Origin: Streptomyces sp. NRRL B-24085
Lineage (GTDB): Bacteria > Actinomycetota > Actinomycetes > Streptomycetales > Streptomycetaceae
DNA: 64,000 bases
Direction of reading: 5' to 3'
Assembly: GCF_001282115.1 (NCBI RefSeq)
Contig: NZ_LJBR01000058.1
Span: 1-64,000, forward strand
Part shown: piece by piece, positions 1 through 8,310 of the stretch
How positions within the stretch are numbered: the stretch's first letter is position 1
Layout of the letters: each line of letters opens with the position of its first letter
Translations under genes and position numbers: made by a program
The notes under the pieces: model-generated
Told to the model about the DNA's origin: nothing
What the model saw: the letters and a program-made list of their open reading frames with translations, nothing else
The model's database searches: none

Positions 1-305
1 CCTCCGCGGCCCTGCCCCGCACCCAGGACGCGGTACGGGAACTGCGGTCCCTGGGCTGCGCGAAGGTGGCCGTGGCACCGTACGTCCTCGCCCCCGGGTT
101 CCTGCCCGACCGCATCGCACGCGGCGCCGCCGACGCGGACGTCCTGGCCGAGGTGCTGGGCCCCGCCCCCGAGGTCGCCCGAGTGCTGCTGGAGCGCTAC
201 GACGCGGCCGTCAGCACGGCGCCAGCCGATCATCAGTCCCCAGTCAGCGCTGTCTGGGACGGTGCGGAAGCAAAGCGATCCACCTCTTTACGCCTTCATC
301 CCTGA
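1..305 (+). CDS. Sirohydrochlorin chelatase family protein, C-terminal part (5' end outside window)
   Basis: The reading frame is open from base 3, so the start lies before the window. The first ~65 visible residues (LGCAKVAVAPYVLAPGFLPD and following) fit the C-terminal CbiX/SirB fold, which inserts a metal into sirohydrochlorin to make siroheme or a cobalamin precursor. Siroheme is the cofactor of the sulfite/nitrite reductase encoded about 3 kb downstream on the same strand, so siroheme supply is the likely role (inference). The last ~30 codons, from about base 215, do not look like a chelatase tail. They use codons foreign to the neighbourhood, including a TTA at 288-290, so the ancestral stop may have been lost. 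Confidence 0.75.
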   Translation, partial: SAALPRTQDAVRELRSLGCAKVAVAPYVLAPGFLPDRIARGAADADVLAEVLGPAPEVARVLLERYDAAVSTAPADHQSPVSAVWDGAEAKRSTSLRLHP

Positions 306-356
306 CAGGCCGATCAAGCAGTTCCGAGCAGGTCCACGAGAGGGGCATGTGCACGC

Positions 357-2123
357 ATGAGAGCTATCGGATCCCGGCGCGGCAGGCCCGTCGGGCGATT
401 GACGGTCTGTCTCGTGGCAGCCGGACTGACCACAGGTCTCATGACCGGAGCCGGTCAGGCCGACGACGAGAGGACCACCGACGGGCGGGTCACCACCAGC
501 ACGTCACGGTTCACCGCGTCCGACGGCATCACCTACACCGCGACCAACCACCTGACCAAGGCGGCCGGAGGCGCGGGCCGCGAGTGGCTGCTCGCCTGGA
601 GCGGCCCTGACGACCCCTCGGCGCCCGACTTCCTCGCGGTCATCGACGCGACACCGGGTTCCCGCCATTACGGCAAGGTCGTCAACACGGTGACCATGGG
701 GCCCGGCAAGGGCAACGAACCGCACCACATGCAGTACACCTGGCACAAGGGTGATCGGCTCTACGCCAGCGGAATCATGTCGGACACCACCTTCGTCTTC
801 GACACGAGCGCGCTGCCGGCCGTCCGGCTGAGCGGTGTCAACGCCCCCACCGACACTCCGTGCGGGACTCTGCCGGACGCCTATCAGGTCCTCAGCGACG
901 GAACGGCCTACGCCACCATGCTCGGCGGTCCCAACGTGGCGGGCCCGTGCACCTACACCAATGGCGAGGTGCGCGAGGGCAACGGTGCTGCTGGATCTCC
1001 GGGCGAGATCGTCCGGATCGGCACCGACGGCCGGACCATTGCCGAGATCCCGGCCGCCAACAAGGAGGCCGAGGATCCGGAACAGTGCGCCAACAGCCCG
1101 GTGATCTCAAAGGCGACGTGCGCGAACCCACACGGCCTCGCCCTGCGCGAGGACCTCGACATCCTGGTGGCCAGTGACTTCACGGAGTCGCGCAGTGTCC
1201 CGCCGCCCGGCGAGCCATTGCCCGAGGGCGGTGAGAAGGTCGCCAGGCAGAGCGTGCGCGTCTTCGACATCGGTGACCGTGACGATCCGAAGCTGCTCTC
1301 CGTCAGCAAGGTGCACGACGGGCCGCGTGCCGCGCAGGAGGACCATCCCGCATTCGGCGAGTCGCGTGTCCTGATGGAGACCGCCATGACCAACGGACGC
1401 CACCAACGGGGCGCCTTCGTCTCCTCCATGTCCGGCGGGGCGGTCTTCTACACGCCCGACATCACCGCGCCGAAGCCCCAGTGGCGAGAGGTCTTCGACG
1501 ACACCACCGCCTACCGTACGTTCACCTCGGACGCATCGGTCACGGGCGGCGGTGACAACTCCAGCTGGCTGGCGGTCAGTCCGGACGACCGATACCTGTT
1601 CCACACCGTCATGGGTCAGTCGACGCCGTACGGCACGCCCCTCGACAAGACGACGGGCATGGTCTACGTGCTCGACATCCGAAAGCTCCTCAAGGCCGGG
1701 AAGAAGGTGCGCTGTTCCGTCGACCAGCTGAAGGAGGTCACCGCGGGCGGTGCCGAGAGCGACTGCCCGGAGCTCGCCGGCGCGGTGCCCATCCGGGACA
1801 CCACGGACGGCGGTCCGCACTGGGGGGCGATGGACAACTTCGCGCGGGACGCGCAGGGCACCTACCGCGAGACCAAGTCCGTCAAGCGGTTCGCGACCTC
1901 CAACTACTTCATCGCCGGTTCCTTCGGCGGCGGTGGTGACCACCGGGTGTGCATGTTCACGCTCGCCGAGAACGGAAAGCCCGCGCTGGACCGCACGTTC
2001 CGCGACGAAGTGACGCGACAGCCCTGCGTCAATCTCAACCGGCAGTCCTGGCCGCACGGTTCGTACGGGAACGCCCGGGCGCACGGAGTCCTGTTCGTCG
2101 TCAGCGACAAAGTCCTGCGGTGA
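357..2123 (+). CDS. Secreted SBP56-like (selenium-binding protein / methanethiol oxidase-like) protein
   Basis: 588 residues. A Sec signal peptide is visible: basic start, hydrophobic core around residues 15-32, likely cleavage after AGQA. The body resembles the SBP56 beta-propeller family: a DFLAVIDATPGSRHYGKVV strand pattern, then PHHMQYTWHKGDRLYASG where family members have ELHH, a central CANPHGLALREDLDILVASD segment, NSSWLAVSPDDRYLFH, and a C-terminal His/Gly-rich end. Bacterial SBP56 enzymes are copper-dependent methanethiol oxidases giving formaldehyde, H2S and H2O2 (family knowledge). The Cys pair present in many members is not obvious here. The start has GAGAGGGG about 10 nt upstream. 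The stop overlaps the next start (GTGA), so the two are translationally coupled. A generic YVTN/LVIVD-type propeller is the alternative. Confidence 0.6.
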   Translation: MRAIGSRRGRPVGRLTVCLVAAGLTTGLMTGAGQADDERTTDGRVTTSTSRFTASDGITYTATNHLTKAAGGAGREWLLAWSGPDDPSAPDFLAVIDATPGSRHYGKVVNTVTMGPGKGNEPHHMQYTWHKGDRLYASGIMSDTTFVFDTSALPAVRLSGVNAPTDTPCGTLPDAYQVLSDGTAYATMLGGPNVAGPCTYTNGEVREGNGAAGSPGEIVRIGTDGRTIAEIPAANKEAEDPEQCANSPVISKATCANPHGLALREDLDILVASDFTESRSVPPPGEPLPEGGEKVARQSVRVFDIGDRDDPKLLSVSKVHDGPRAAQEDHPAFGESRVLMETAMTNGRHQRGAFVSSMSGGAVFYTPDITAPKPQWREVFDDTTAYRTFTSDASVTGGGDNSSWLAVSPDDRYLFHTVMGQSTPYGTPLDKTTGMVYVLDIRKLLKAGKKVRCSVDQLKEVTAGGAESDCPELAGAVPIRDTTDGGPHWGAMDNFARDAQGTYRETKSVKRFATSNYFIAGSFGGGGDHRVCMFTLAENGKPALDRTFRDEVTRQPCVNLNRQSWPHGSYGNARAHGVLFVVSDKVLR

Positions 2124-3319
2124 GCACGGCAGCACCGTACGGCGCACCGGTGGCCGGCGTGCTGCTCGGCACGCTGGTCCTGGTAGCCGGTCTGTTCGCC
2201 GGCGTGATGCTGCTGCGCAATGGACGGCTGCGGCGCAGGTCGACGAGCGCGGTCTTCTTCGTCACCGTGCTGGTCTGCGCCGCGCTCGCGGGCATGGCAG
2301 TCCGCCCCGGCGGCTCGTCGAAGGATACGGCTGAGGCCGGGGTGCCGGTGCGGGGTTCGGTGCAGCTCGGAGCCCGTCAGGTTCCGGTCCTGGTGGTGCC
2401 GAACCGTCCCGGCTTCAACCTGGTGGCGGTGGACGCCGACGAGGTGTCGGTCGGCACCACGCGCGACCGGCTCACGCCGGGCGAGCCAAGGCCGGGCAGC
2501 AGGCACACCTGGGCCGGTGTGACGCTGCCCGCGGGCCGCAGCAGTCTGTGGGTCTCCGCGGGCGGGCTCTCGGGCTCGCTGACGGTGGACACGGGTGACG
2601 ACACGGGCAGAGCGCTGCCCGCGTTGCGCGGCGCGGACGGTCCCGAGTGCGCGAGCAGCGCCCTCGGGGCCCTTGCGGCCGGTGTGGCCCGACCTCTCAC
2701 GACATGCCCCGCGGACCGGCTCTCGACCGCGGACACCGAGGCCCTGCGCGCGACGGTGAAGTTCGTGGCCCAGCGTGGGGAGCGCGCTCTCGCACTGGTC
2801 GCGGACGAGTCGCCGCGGGGCACTGCGGCCGCCGCAGTGATCCGTGCCGCGGCCGACAGGGAGGGCATCTCCATCTCGGCCACTCCCCGGGCCGGCCACC
2901 CGCTGGTGATCGTCTCGGGCTGGCAGGGCGCGGACTCCGCGCTCCGGGACGTGGCCGCGGGGCGCTCCAAGGCGCGTGGCGCCTATCTGGCGCCGTGGCT
3001 GCTGACCACGCCGCTCCTTCAGCCCGCGGCCGGACAGGTTCTTCCGCTGCGGTACGCACCGCGCTCGGACCAGCCGATGCGGTACGTCGCGGATCTGGCG
3101 CGGCTCTGGCCGAGCGCCGCTCCCACGGCGGCCGGCTACGAGTCCTGGCTGAGTGCGCGCGACGAGACCACGCACCGGTCCCCGGTTCTCCTGTACGCCG
3201 CGTCGGTGGCGCGCATTCCCGGAAGCAGCGGCACAGGCGGACATCACGGCACGGCCCGCGCCGACTGGTTGCCGGAGGGGCTGATCACCCCGGTCTCCGG
3301 GGTTCTGAGGGCCTCGTGA
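2120..3319 (+). CDS. Membrane protein with CopC/YtkA-like segment, coupled to the SBP56-like gene
   Basis: 399 residues from a GTG that overlaps the preceding stop by 4 bp. Upstream in-frame codons lie inside the previous gene and were ignored. Two hydrophobic helices occur at about residues 9-33 and 40-62, followed by ~335 residues probably outside the membrane. Residues ~80-160 (VPVLVVPNRPGFNLVAVDAD ... LPAGRSSLWV ... VDTGDD) resemble the beta-sandwich segment at the end of actinobacterial CopC/CopD copper proteins. The rest contains alternating alpha/beta stretches ending in helices and no motif I can name. Coupling to a putative copper enzyme suggests metal delivery or anchoring, but that is inference. 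The domain match is weak, so the function is unknown. Confidence 0.7.
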   Translation: MSTAAPYGAPVAGVLLGTLVLVAGLFAGVMLLRNGRLRRRSTSAVFFVTVLVCAALAGMAVRPGGSSKDTAEAGVPVRGSVQLGARQVPVLVVPNRPGFNLVAVDADEVSVGTTRDRLTPGEPRPGSRHTWAGVTLPAGRSSLWVSAGGLSGSLTVDTGDDTGRALPALRGADGPECASSALGALAAGVARPLTTCPADRLSTADTEALRATVKFVAQRGERALALVADESPRGTAAAAVIRAAADREGISISATPRAGHPLVIVSGWQGADSALRDVAAGRSKARGAYLAPWLLTTPLLQPAAGQVLPLRYAPRSDQPMRYVADLARLWPSAAPTAAGYESWLSARDETTHRSPVLLYAASVARIPGSSGTGGHHGTARADWLPEGLITPVSGVLRAS

Positions 3320-3371
3320 CGCACCGCCCGCACCCGCGTCGGCATGCGCGCGGACCGAGAGAGGACGACCG

Positions 3372-5051
3372 ATGACATCTGCGGCGAAAGGCCGTGCCCC
3401 GGGCAGCCGTGCGGCACAGCCTCGTGACGAAGGACAGTGGGCCAAGGGCTCCCGGACCCCGCTCAACGCCAACGAGCGGATGAAGAAGGACGAGGACCCC
3501 CTTCGAGTGCGCGAACGGATCGAGCACGTCTATGCCCGCACGGGGTTCGCCGGGATCGACCCGGAGGATCTGCGGGGCAGGTTCCGGTGGTGGGGCCTCT
3601 ACACCCAGCGCCGTCCGGGCATCGACGGCGGGCGCACCGCGGTACTGCCGCCCGAGGAGCTCGACGACGAGTACTTCATGCTCCGCGTCCGGATCGACGG
3701 CGGCCAACTGGATCTTCAGCAGCTGCGGACGGTCGCGGAGCTGTCGAGGGACTTCGCCCGGGACACCGCCGACCTGACCGACCGGCAGAACGTCCAGTTC
3801 CACTGGGTGCGCATCGAGGACATGCCGGAGATATGGCGGCGCCTGGAAGCCGTCGGTCTTTCCACCACCGAGGCATGCGGAGACTGCCCGCGGGTCGTGC
3901 TGGGCAGTCCGGTGGCGGGCGTCTCCCGGGACGAGGTGCTGGATCCCACGCCGGCGATCCGCTCGATCGTCGACTCCTACGTCGGCGACCCGACGCTGTC
4001 GAACCTGCCGCGCAAGTTCAAGTCGGTGATCTCCTGGCTGCCGGATGTCCCCTATGAGACCAATGACATCGCCTTCCTGGGGGCCGACCACCCCGAGCTG
4101 GGCCCCGGGTTCGACCTGTGGGTGGGCGGCGGTCTGTCCACGGCGCCACGGCTCGCCGACCGGGTCGGTGCGTGGGTGCCACTGGCGGAGGTGCCGGACA
4201 CCTGGCTGGCGGTGACCCGGCTGTTCCGGGACTACGGCTACCGCAGGCTGCGCAACCGGGCACGCCTGAAGTATCTCGTCGCTGACTGGGGGGTGCAGCG
4301 GTTCCGCGAGGTACTGGAGCAGGAGTACCTCGGGCGCGCTCTGACCGATGGACCGGCCCCGCGGTTGCCCGGCGCTCCCATCGACCACATGGGGGTTCAC
4401 CGGCAGAAGGACGATCTGTACTACGTAGGTGCCGCGCCCGTGGTCGGCCGGCTGTCCGGCACCCGTCTGGCAGCACTCGCCGATCTCATGGAGGCACACG
4501 GAACGAACCGGATCAGGCTCACGCCTTATCAGAAGCTCCTGGTTCTCGACGTGGCGGAGCCGGACAGGTTGGTACGCGACCTCCACGGCCTGGGACTCGA
4601 GGCCCACCCGTCACCGTGGCGGCGCAACACCATGGCCTGTACCGGCATCGAGTTCTGCAAGCTGGCCATCGTCGAGACCAAGCAGCGAGCCGCCCGGCTC
4701 GTCGAGGAATTGGAACGGCGACTCCCCGACGCGCCGGTCGACCTGAGCATCAACGTGAACGGCTGTCCGAATGCCTGCGCCCGCACCCAGGTCGCCGACA
4801 TCGGTCTCAAGGGTCAGCTCGTCACCGACGCGTCGGGTCGGCAGAGCGAGGGCTTCCAGGTCCATCTCGGTGGCGGCCTGGCCCTGGCACAGGGCCAGAG
4901 CAGTGAGTTCGGCAGAAAGCCCCGAGGGCTGAAGACATCCGCAGCCGAACTTCCGGACTTCGTGGAGGGCTTGGTCCGCCGCTATCTCAGAGACCGCAAG
5001 GACGAGTCCGAGTCCTTCGCCCAGTGGACCGCACGTGACCTCGACCACTGA
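3372..5051 (+). CDS. nirA: Siroheme- and 4Fe-4S-dependent nitrite/sulfite reductase
   Basis: 559 residues, the usual length for actinobacterial ferredoxin-dependent sulfite/nitrite reductases. Catalyses six-electron reduction of sulfite to sulfide or nitrite to ammonia in the cytoplasm. The duplicated ferrodoxin-like/siroheme half-domains are visible. The cofactor cysteines are Cys423 and Cys429 in CTGIEFC and Cys465 and Cys469 in NGCPNACA, giving the canonical C-x5-C ... C-x3-C pattern for the cluster and siroheme. A GDCPR motif lies near residue 175. ATG start with a purine-rich GAGAGAGGAC just upstream. No cysH/cysD genes accompany it here, so it is not part of a visible assimilation operon. 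A chelatase for siroheme lies upstream. Sulfite versus nitrite preference cannot be read from the sequence. Confidence 0.93.
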   Translation: MTSAAKGRAPGSRAAQPRDEGQWAKGSRTPLNANERMKKDEDPLRVRERIEHVYARTGFAGIDPEDLRGRFRWWGLYTQRRPGIDGGRTAVLPPEELDDEYFMLRVRIDGGQLDLQQLRTVAELSRDFARDTADLTDRQNVQFHWVRIEDMPEIWRRLEAVGLSTTEACGDCPRVVLGSPVAGVSRDEVLDPTPAIRSIVDSYVGDPTLSNLPRKFKSVISWLPDVPYETNDIAFLGADHPELGPGFDLWVGGGLSTAPRLADRVGAWVPLAEVPDTWLAVTRLFRDYGYRRLRNRARLKYLVADWGVQRFREVLEQEYLGRALTDGPAPRLPGAPIDHMGVHRQKDDLYYVGAAPVVGRLSGTRLAALADLMEAHGTNRIRLTPYQKLLVLDVAEPDRLVRDLHGLGLEAHPSPWRRNTMACTGIEFCKLAIVETKQRAARLVEELERRLPDAPVDLSINVNGCPNACARTQVADIGLKGQLVTDASGRQSEGFQVHLGGGLALAQGQSSEFGRKPRGLKTSAAELPDFVEGLVRRYLRDRKDESESFAQWTARDLDH

Positions 5052-5155
5052 TGACCTCGACCACCTATGACCACCCGGCCACCGCGCCTGACTGACGCCC
5101 CTGAGACACCCGCATCGCCCCCACCGCCATCACCTTCCGACCGGAGGAGAAGACC

Positions 5156-6205
5156 GTGAGACCCCAATGGCGCAGCGCCTTGCGGCTGGGCAGTGCCCTG
5201 ACCGCATTCCTGTCCCTGCTGTTCGTCTTCATCCAGCCCTCAGCCTCGGCCCAGTCCTCCCACGAACCGGGGCCCGCCCGCCAGACGCTGTCCGACGCCG
5301 GCGGCCCCGCGCTTGTCACGCCGACCAAGGAACTGGACAAGTCGCTCGTCTGTCGAACGCCCAAGAAGGTCACGCAGCGGCCCGTCCTGCTGATCACCGG
5401 GTTCGGTACCGACCCGCGGGAGGACTTCTCCTGGAGCTACTGGAAGCTCCTGCCCGCCCAGGGGCATCCCGTCTGCATGATCGACTTCCCGGAGCACCAG
5501 CACGGGGACGAACAGACCAACGTCGAGTTCGTGATTCACGGCATTCGCACCATGGCCGCACGCCACCACTCGAAGGTCACGACGCTCTCGCACAGCATCG
5601 GCGGGGTGCTGCCGATCTGGGCCCTGCATTTCTGGCCCGACATGGCCGGCAAGGTCGACGACGTGATCAGCATGGGCACACCGTTCCAGGGGACCTTGCT
5701 GAACAAGGGACTGTGCATGGCTCAGCCGAGTTGCCAGCCGGCTCTCTGGCAGAACGGCGAGGGCTCCCGCTTCCTCCGGGCCCTGCACAAGAAGTCGCTT
5801 CCCGAGGGGCCGTCCTACACGGTGATCTACGGTGAGGCCGACCAGCTCGTGCAGCCCGCCGGCGTGGCGACGAACCTGGCAGGCGCGGCCAACATCGGTC
5901 TGCAGAAGGTGTGCCCCGGCCGGATGATGGAGCACCACATGCTGTCGGCTGATTCGGTCGTGTACGCACTCGTGCAGGATGCGATCAAGCATCGGGGCGC
6001 GGCCGTACCCGAACGTGTTCCGGCGTCCGTGTGCGACCGGGAAGGGATGCCCGGCTTCGTCATGCCCGGCATCGACATGAAGTCCTTCGAGAAGAACTAC
6101 TTCACGTACGTGATGACGCCCTATACACGAGGTCTCGGCGGACCTCGCACCACGGCGGAACCGCCGCTGCGTCCCTACGCCGAGAACGTGCTCGACGAGG
6201 GCTGA
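5156..6205 (+). CDS. Secreted triacylglycerol lipase, CalB-like alpha/beta hydrolase
   Basis: 349 residues, GTG start behind GGAGGAG. A signal peptide covers about residues 1-32. The core follows the layout of Candida antarctica lipase B: VLLITGFGT oxyanion region, SYWKLLPAQGHPVCMIDFPE, a QTNVEFV segment, then nucleophile Ser147 in SHSIGG, Asp229 in YGEADQLVQP, and His260/261 in MEHHML. Likely hydrolyses esters or lipids outside the cell. The conserved cysteines are compatible with disulfides in an exported protein. It follows the reductase by 104 bp and may be an independent transcript. The family assignment rests on the order and spacing of the three catalytic motifs. Confidence 0.85.
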   Translation: MRPQWRSALRLGSALTAFLSLLFVFIQPSASAQSSHEPGPARQTLSDAGGPALVTPTKELDKSLVCRTPKKVTQRPVLLITGFGTDPREDFSWSYWKLLPAQGHPVCMIDFPEHQHGDEQTNVEFVIHGIRTMAARHHSKVTTLSHSIGGVLPIWALHFWPDMAGKVDDVISMGTPFQGTLLNKGLCMAQPSCQPALWQNGEGSRFLRALHKKSLPEGPSYTVIYGEADQLVQPAGVATNLAGAANIGLQKVCPGRMMEHHMLSADSVVYALVQDAIKHRGAAVPERVPASVCDREGMPGFVMPGIDMKSFEKNYFTYVMTPYTRGLGGPRTTAEPPLRPYAENVLDEG

Positions 6206-6312
6206 GCCCTCAAGGGCGACAGGCTCGTCCGTCGCCTGCCGGAGGCACCCGTACTCCGGCGGGCGACGAATGCCGCGAATCCCCAGGACGCCGCCGGCGA
6301 AGGACCTTCACC

Positions 6313-6948
6313 ATGAGTACCGCCAATTCCCGGAACAGGGCCGCGGCCCGTCGTGCACACATAGAGGAGAAACGCCGAGCCGAAAAGGCACGTGAGCATC
6401 GTGCGCGCGTCATCACCGTCACCGTGTCTGCTGTGATCCTCGCTGCGGTCACAGGCGGCGGCTGGTATCTCGTCGATGCCGCCCACGACAAGGAAAAGGC
6501 TGCCGAAGCGCCTGTCCGGGGCGAGAAGACGTGGTCGAAGCTGGGGCGTACCCATGTCGAGACAAAGGTCGACTACCCCATGACCCCGCCCGCGGGCGGC
6601 GATCATGCACCTGTCTGGCAGAACTGTGACGGCGACGTCTACCGCGCGCCGGTCCGGAACGAGAACGCCGTCCACTCGTTGGAGCACGGCGCGGTCTGGG
6701 TCACCTACAACGCCAAGGCCACCGCACCGGACGTCAAGGCCCTTGCCGCCAAGGTGGCCCGGACGCCTTACACGCTGATGAGTCCGTATCCGGGTCAGTC
6801 GTCGCCCATCTCACTGACCGCCTGGGGCCACCGTCTCGATGTGGAGCGGGAATCCGATCCGCGGGTGGCCGAGTTCCTCACCAAGTACGTCCAGGGTGGG
6901 CAGACTCCGGAGCCGGGAGCCGCGTGCACCGGTGGGAAGGCCTCATGA
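6313..6948 (+). CDS. DUF3105 domain membrane-anchored protein
   Basis: 211 residues. The ATG at 6313 is chosen because the protein then begins with a basic charged region (residues 1-32) and a single transmembrane helix at about 35-55, the normal DUF3105 plan. The outer domain carries PPAGGDHAPVWQNCDGDVY, HSLEHGAVWVTY and LMSPYPGQSSPISLTAWGH, all hallmarks of DUF3105. The conserved Cys and several His suggest metal or redox chemistry, but the biochemical role of the family is not established. Lies 107 bp after the lipase gene. Confidence 0.88.
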   Translation: MSTANSRNRAAARRAHIEEKRRAEKAREHRARVITVTVSAVILAAVTGGGWYLVDAAHDKEKAAEAPVRGEKTWSKLGRTHVETKVDYPMTPPAGGDHAPVWQNCDGDVYRAPVRNENAVHSLEHGAVWVTYNAKATAPDVKALAAKVARTPYTLMSPYPGQSSPISLTAWGHRLDVERESDPRVAEFLTKYVQGGQTPEPGAACTGGKAS

Positions 6949-7075
6949 GCCCCCGCGGCAAAATCCCCCGTCCAGCGGGCGGTGACGCCCGGTCCTTGAA
7001 GCGAACCGTCATCACGGTGCTCCGAGGTGAGTGAGGGATCAGGGGTGACATGCGTTAGCGTGGCGAGCGGTGACC

Positions 7076-7096
7076 GCGAACCCCGGGTTGGTTCGC
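7076..7096. promoter_or_regulatory. Inverted repeat upstream of sbcD (candidate operator)
   Basis: GCGAACC at 7076-7082 and GGTTCGC at 7090-7096 form a perfect 7-bp inverted repeat with a 7-nt centre, 50 bp before the sbcD start. It resembles a damage-response operator in its GAAC/GTTC elements, but the spacing (9 nt between GAAC and GTTC) does not fit the usual LexA box. The rest of the 198-bp gap between the DUF3105 gene and sbcD shows no feature I can name. Confidence 0.4.
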
Positions 7097-7146
7097 ATTG
7101 GGACCAGAGGTGCAATAGGGGCAATCGTGTTGGTCGGGGGGATGTC

Positions 7147-8310
7147 ATGAAAATATTGCACACCTCCGACTGGCATCTCGGCCGCGCGTTCCACCGGGTC
7201 AACATGCTCGGGGCCCAGGCCGAGTTCATCGGTCACCTCGTCACCACCGTGCGCGAGCACGCCGTGGACGCGGTGGTCGTGTCGGGGGACGTGTACGACC
7301 GTGCGGTGCCGCCGCTCGCCGCGGTCGAGCTGTTCGACGACGCCCTGCACCGGCTCGCCGACCTCGGCGTGCCGACGGTGATGATCTCCGGCAACCACGA
7401 CTCCGCCCGCCGCCTCGGCGTCGGCGCGGGACTCATCGGGCGCGCCGGCATCCATCTGCGGACCGAGCCCGCGGCCTGCGGAACTCCCGTGGTGCTCTCC
7501 GACTCCCATGGCGACGTCGCCTTCTACGGGCTGCCCTATCTCGAACCCGCCCTGGTGAAGGACGAGTTCGGAGTGCGGAAGGCGGGCCACGAGGCCGTGC
7601 TCGCCGCCGCCATGGACCGGGTCCGCGCCGACCTCGCGACGCGCGCGCCGGGGACCCGGTCGGTCGTCCTCGCCCATGCCTTCGTCACCGGCGGCGAGGC
7701 CAGCGACAGCGAGCGGGACATCACGGTGGGAGGAGTGGCCGCGGTGCCCGCCGGTGTCTTCGACGGCGTCGACTACGCGGCCCTCGGGCACCTGCACGGC
7801 AGCCAGACCATCACCGAGCGCGTGCGCTACTCCGGCTCCCCGCTGCCGTACTCCTTCTCGGAGACCGACCACCGCAAGAGCATGTGGCTCGTCGACCTGG
7901 ACGCCGAGGGCGCGGTCACCGCCGAGCGCGTCGACTGCCCGGTGCCGCGGTCGCTGGCCCGGATCCGCGGGACGCTGGAGGAGCTGCTCGCCGACCCGCG
8001 GCTCGTGCCGCAGGAGGATGCCTGGATCGAGGCGACCCTCACCGACCCGGTCCGCCCGGCCGAACCCATGGCCCGTCTCTGCGAGCGCTTCCCGCACACC
8101 CTCAGCCTGGTGTTCGATCCCGAACGGGCGCCGGACGACCCCGACGTGTCGTACGCCAGGCGGCTGGCCGGGCGCAGCGACCAGGAGATCGCCGAGGACT
8201 TCGTGGCACACGTGCGGGGCGCCGGGCCCGACGAGCGGGAACAGGCCGTGCTGCGGGACGCGTTGGACGCCGTGCGCGCGGACGAGGCCGTGCGGGAGGT
8301 GGCCCGGTGA
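7147..8310 (+). CDS. sbcD: Exonuclease SbcCD subunit D (nuclease)
   Basis: 387 residues. The Mre11-type metallophosphoesterase half of SbcCD, which cuts hairpins and processes double-strand ends. All phosphoesterase motifs are present: HTSDWHLGR at the N terminus, VVSGDVYDR, ISGNHDS and ALGHLHGSQ, supplying the two-metal site. The C-terminal part is the capping/SbcC-binding region. The ATG at 7147 directly precedes the conserved MKILHTSDWHLG start and has a GGGGGG stretch 5-10 nt upstream; a longer reading frame to 7027 lacks homology. The stop overlaps the sbcC start (GTGA). Confidence 0.96.
   Translation: MKILHTSDWHLGRAFHRVNMLGAQAEFIGHLVTTVREHAVDAVVVSGDVYDRAVPPLAAVELFDDALHRLADLGVPTVMISGNHDSARRLGVGAGLIGRAGIHLRTEPAACGTPVVLSDSHGDVAFYGLPYLEPALVKDEFGVRKAGHEAVLAAAMDRVRADLATRAPGTRSVVLAHAFVTGGEASDSERDITVGGVAAVPAGVFDGVDYAALGHLHGSQTITERVRYSGSPLPYSFSETDHRKSMWLVDLDAEGAVTAERVDCPVPRSLARIRGTLEELLADPRLVPQEDAWIEATLTDPVRPAEPMARLCERFPHTLSLVFDPERAPDDPDVSYARRLAGRSDQEIAEDFVAHVRGAGPDEREQAVLRDALDAVRADEAVREVAR

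Noticed and set aside
7076..7096. LexA (SOS) box before sbcD
   Set aside because: GAAC and GTTC are 9 nt apart, whereas the LexA box of this group has 4 nt between them.
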